A DNA stretch of 7,720 nucleotides from Acidobacteriota bacterium (lineage in GTDB: Bacteria; Acidobacteriota; Blastocatellia; RBC074): contig JABFSD010000989.1 in the NCBI GenBank assembly GCA_013140935.1, forward strand, positions 1 through 7,720. The letters run 5' to 3'. The translations under genes and the position numbers were made by a program. Positions 7,094-7,720 of this stretch are shown one piece after another (within the stretch, counting starts at the first letter, position 1; each line of letters opens with the position of its first letter). The notes under the pieces were generated by a model, which did not search any database, had not been told where the DNA came from, and was given only the letters and a program-made list of their open reading frames with translations.

Positions 7094-7115
7094 GTCGCTC
7101 GTTGGAACGAGCAAC
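7094..7115 (-). promoter_or_regulatory. Strong hairpin in the sigma/anti-sigma spacer
   Basis: Minus-strand GTTGCTCG and CGAGCGAC pair as an 8-bp stem with one G-U wobble around the loop TTCCAA; the inner 7-bp inverted repeat GCTCGTT/AACGAGC is perfect. It has no following T tract, so it is not a classical terminator. It lies between the tandem repeat and the anti-sigma gene and could be a stability, processing or attenuation structure, or an operator in DNA form. Confidence 0.45.
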
Positions 7116-7124
7116 CCATCATTG

Positions 7125-7202
7125 CTTGCAAAATGGGCTTGCAAAATGGGCTTGCAAAATGGGCTTGCAAAATGGGCTTGCAAAATAGGCTTGCAAGATT
7201 GC
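7125..7202. repeat. 13-bp tandem repeat array between sigma and anti-sigma genes
   Basis: CTTGCAAAATGGG occurs as four perfect head-to-tail copies starting at 7125, 7138, 7151 and 7164. A fifth copy has one change (7177-7189, ATAGG instead of ATGGG) and a sixth is degenerate (7190-7202, CTTGCAAGATTGC). Each unit contains the palindrome TTGCAA. The array occupies nearly half of the 168-bp spacer between the sigma stop (7215) and the anti-sigma GTG (7046). There are no spacers between units, so it is not a CRISPR. Such arrays change copy number by slipped replication. Confidence 0.95.
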
Positions 7203-7214
7203 CCGCCGACTCTG

Positions 7215-7720
7215 TTAAGGAGCGCGTTTGACGGCGGCCTTATTGGCTTCGCCCAACAGACGGCGCACGTCAATTTCAGAACGCGCCGCGAGAGCCAGAC
7301 ACTCGACCACTTCGGCACGGCGTAAGCCATATAGTTTTTGCAGAAAGTCTTCGGTCTTTTTCTTGACCTGCTTTTGCGCTTTGGCGAGCCAGCGGCTGAT
7401 GGTCGCTTCGTGAACGTTCATCAGCAAACCGATTTCGCGCAGCGTCAAGTCATCGAAATAGTAATAGTTCAATAGCAGCCGGTCTTTGGCATCAATCGCG
7501 GCGAAAGCCTTACGCATCGCTTCTTCCGAAGCCTTACGCAAACGCGTGTCTTCGATGTCGTCGGGTTGGGCGATGGGCGCATGCAGCGAAACGTGATGGC
7601 CGTTTTGCCCATTGAGAACTTCGTGGCTGGCGGCGGCGAGGCGGTCGAATTCGGCGACTTCTTCGACTTGCTCGAAGCGGGCCGTTTGCCGCTTACGATC
7701 AATAAACGCCTGATAAATCA
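7215..7720 (-). CDS. Sigma-70 family RNA polymerase sigma factor, C-terminal part (5' end outside window)
   Basis: The minus-strand frame is open from the right edge to a TAA at 7217-7215, giving the last 167 residues. Region 4 is clear: about visible residues 66-121 contain AMRKAFAAIDAKDRLLLNYY, then LTLREIGLLMNVHEATISRW, a helix-turn-helix that reads the -35 element, followed by a basic KAQKQVKKK helix. Ahead of it is a hydrophilic linker (about 31-58), as usual between regions 2 and 4; region 2 is outside the window. An extra 40-residue C-terminal helix-rich tail (ending EIDVRRLLGEANKAAVKRAP) is longer than in minimal ECF factors and recalls the Myxococcales/Acidobacteriota sigma families that end in a conserved helix. 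A shorter start at TTG 7541 is rejected because coding sequence clearly continues upstream. It is paired with the anti-sigma gene 168 bp downstream. Confidence 0.88.
   Translation of the reverse strand, partial: IYQAFIDRKRQTARFEQVEEVAEFDRLAAASHEVLNGQNGHHVSLHAPIAQPDDIEDTRLRKASEEAMRKAFAAIDAKDRLLLNYYYFDDLTLREIGLLMNVHEATISRWLAKAQKQVKKKTEDFLQKLYGLRRAEVVECLALAARSEIDVRRLLGEANKAAVKRAP

Noticed and set aside
7125..7202. CRISPR-like array
   Set aside because: Units are directly adjacent with no unique spacers, only 13 bp long, and no cas genes are near.
7047..7214. A separate promoter for the anti-sigma gene
   Set aside because: AT-rich hexamers such as GAATAA exist, but no convincing -35/-10 pair with proper spacing was found, so co-transcription with the sigma gene is the simpler view.
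7079..7330. Minus-strand frame with repeating CKPILQAHFAS peptide
   Set aside because: The repeat comes from reading the 13-bp DNA array, and the upstream half overlaps the sigma factor gene in another frame. Not a real protein repeat.
7469..7702. 77-residue minus-strand frame at the right edge
   Set aside because: It overlaps the true sigma factor frame, which runs open to the window edge with sigma-like sequence; this one is Ser/Pro/Arg-rich noise.

Overview
The window is a moderately GC-rich bacterial chromosome segment. All convincing genes lie on the minus strand: a partial sigma-70-family sigma factor (right edge), a membrane anti-sigma factor, a periplasmic PQQ-dependent dehydrogenase with a built-in cytochrome c domain, a class A penicillin-binding protein of PBP1B type, and a probable partial gene at the left edge. 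The outer-membrane-type cell envelope (PBP1B-like UB2H region, periplasmic quinoprotein), the heme-containing quinoprotein architecture, the C-terminal module of the anti-sigma factor and the short palindromic intergenic repeats together suggest an Acidobacteriota-like (possibly Blastocatellia) genome. That assignment is inference; no rRNA or other marker gene is present.

In the direction of transcription (right to left): 7720-7215 is the C-terminal part of a sigma factor with a clear region-4 helix-turn-helix. It is followed by a 168-bp spacer holding a 13-bp tandem repeat (five near-identical copies plus a degenerate sixth) and two hairpins. Then comes a 485-residue anti-sigma factor (zinc-finger N-terminus, one membrane segment, long extracytoplasmic tail), starting at GTG 7046. 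After a 195-bp gap with a well-formed sigma-70 promoter (TTGACG-17-GATAAT) lies the 720-residue quinoprotein (5393-3231). The next gap (3230-2893) holds a large symmetrical inverted repeat built from six CACGAAG heptamers, a short run that reads like the C-terminus of a lost protein, and a second good promoter (TTGACC-17-CATAAT) for the 901-residue PBP (2892-187). Beyond the PBP stop is a pair of near-palindromes, then the partial left-edge reading frame.

Functionally the window combines an envelope-signalling sigma/anti-sigma pair, a periplasmic PQQ dehydrogenase that probably hands electrons to its own heme, and a peptidoglycan synthase. The quinoprotein and PBP each have their own housekeeping-type promoter, so they look like independent transcription units rather than one operon with the sigma pair. 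I see no defence system, CRISPR array, tRNA or transposase. The most unusual material is intergenic: the 13-bp tandem array between sigma and anti-sigma genes and the heptamer-based inverted repeat.
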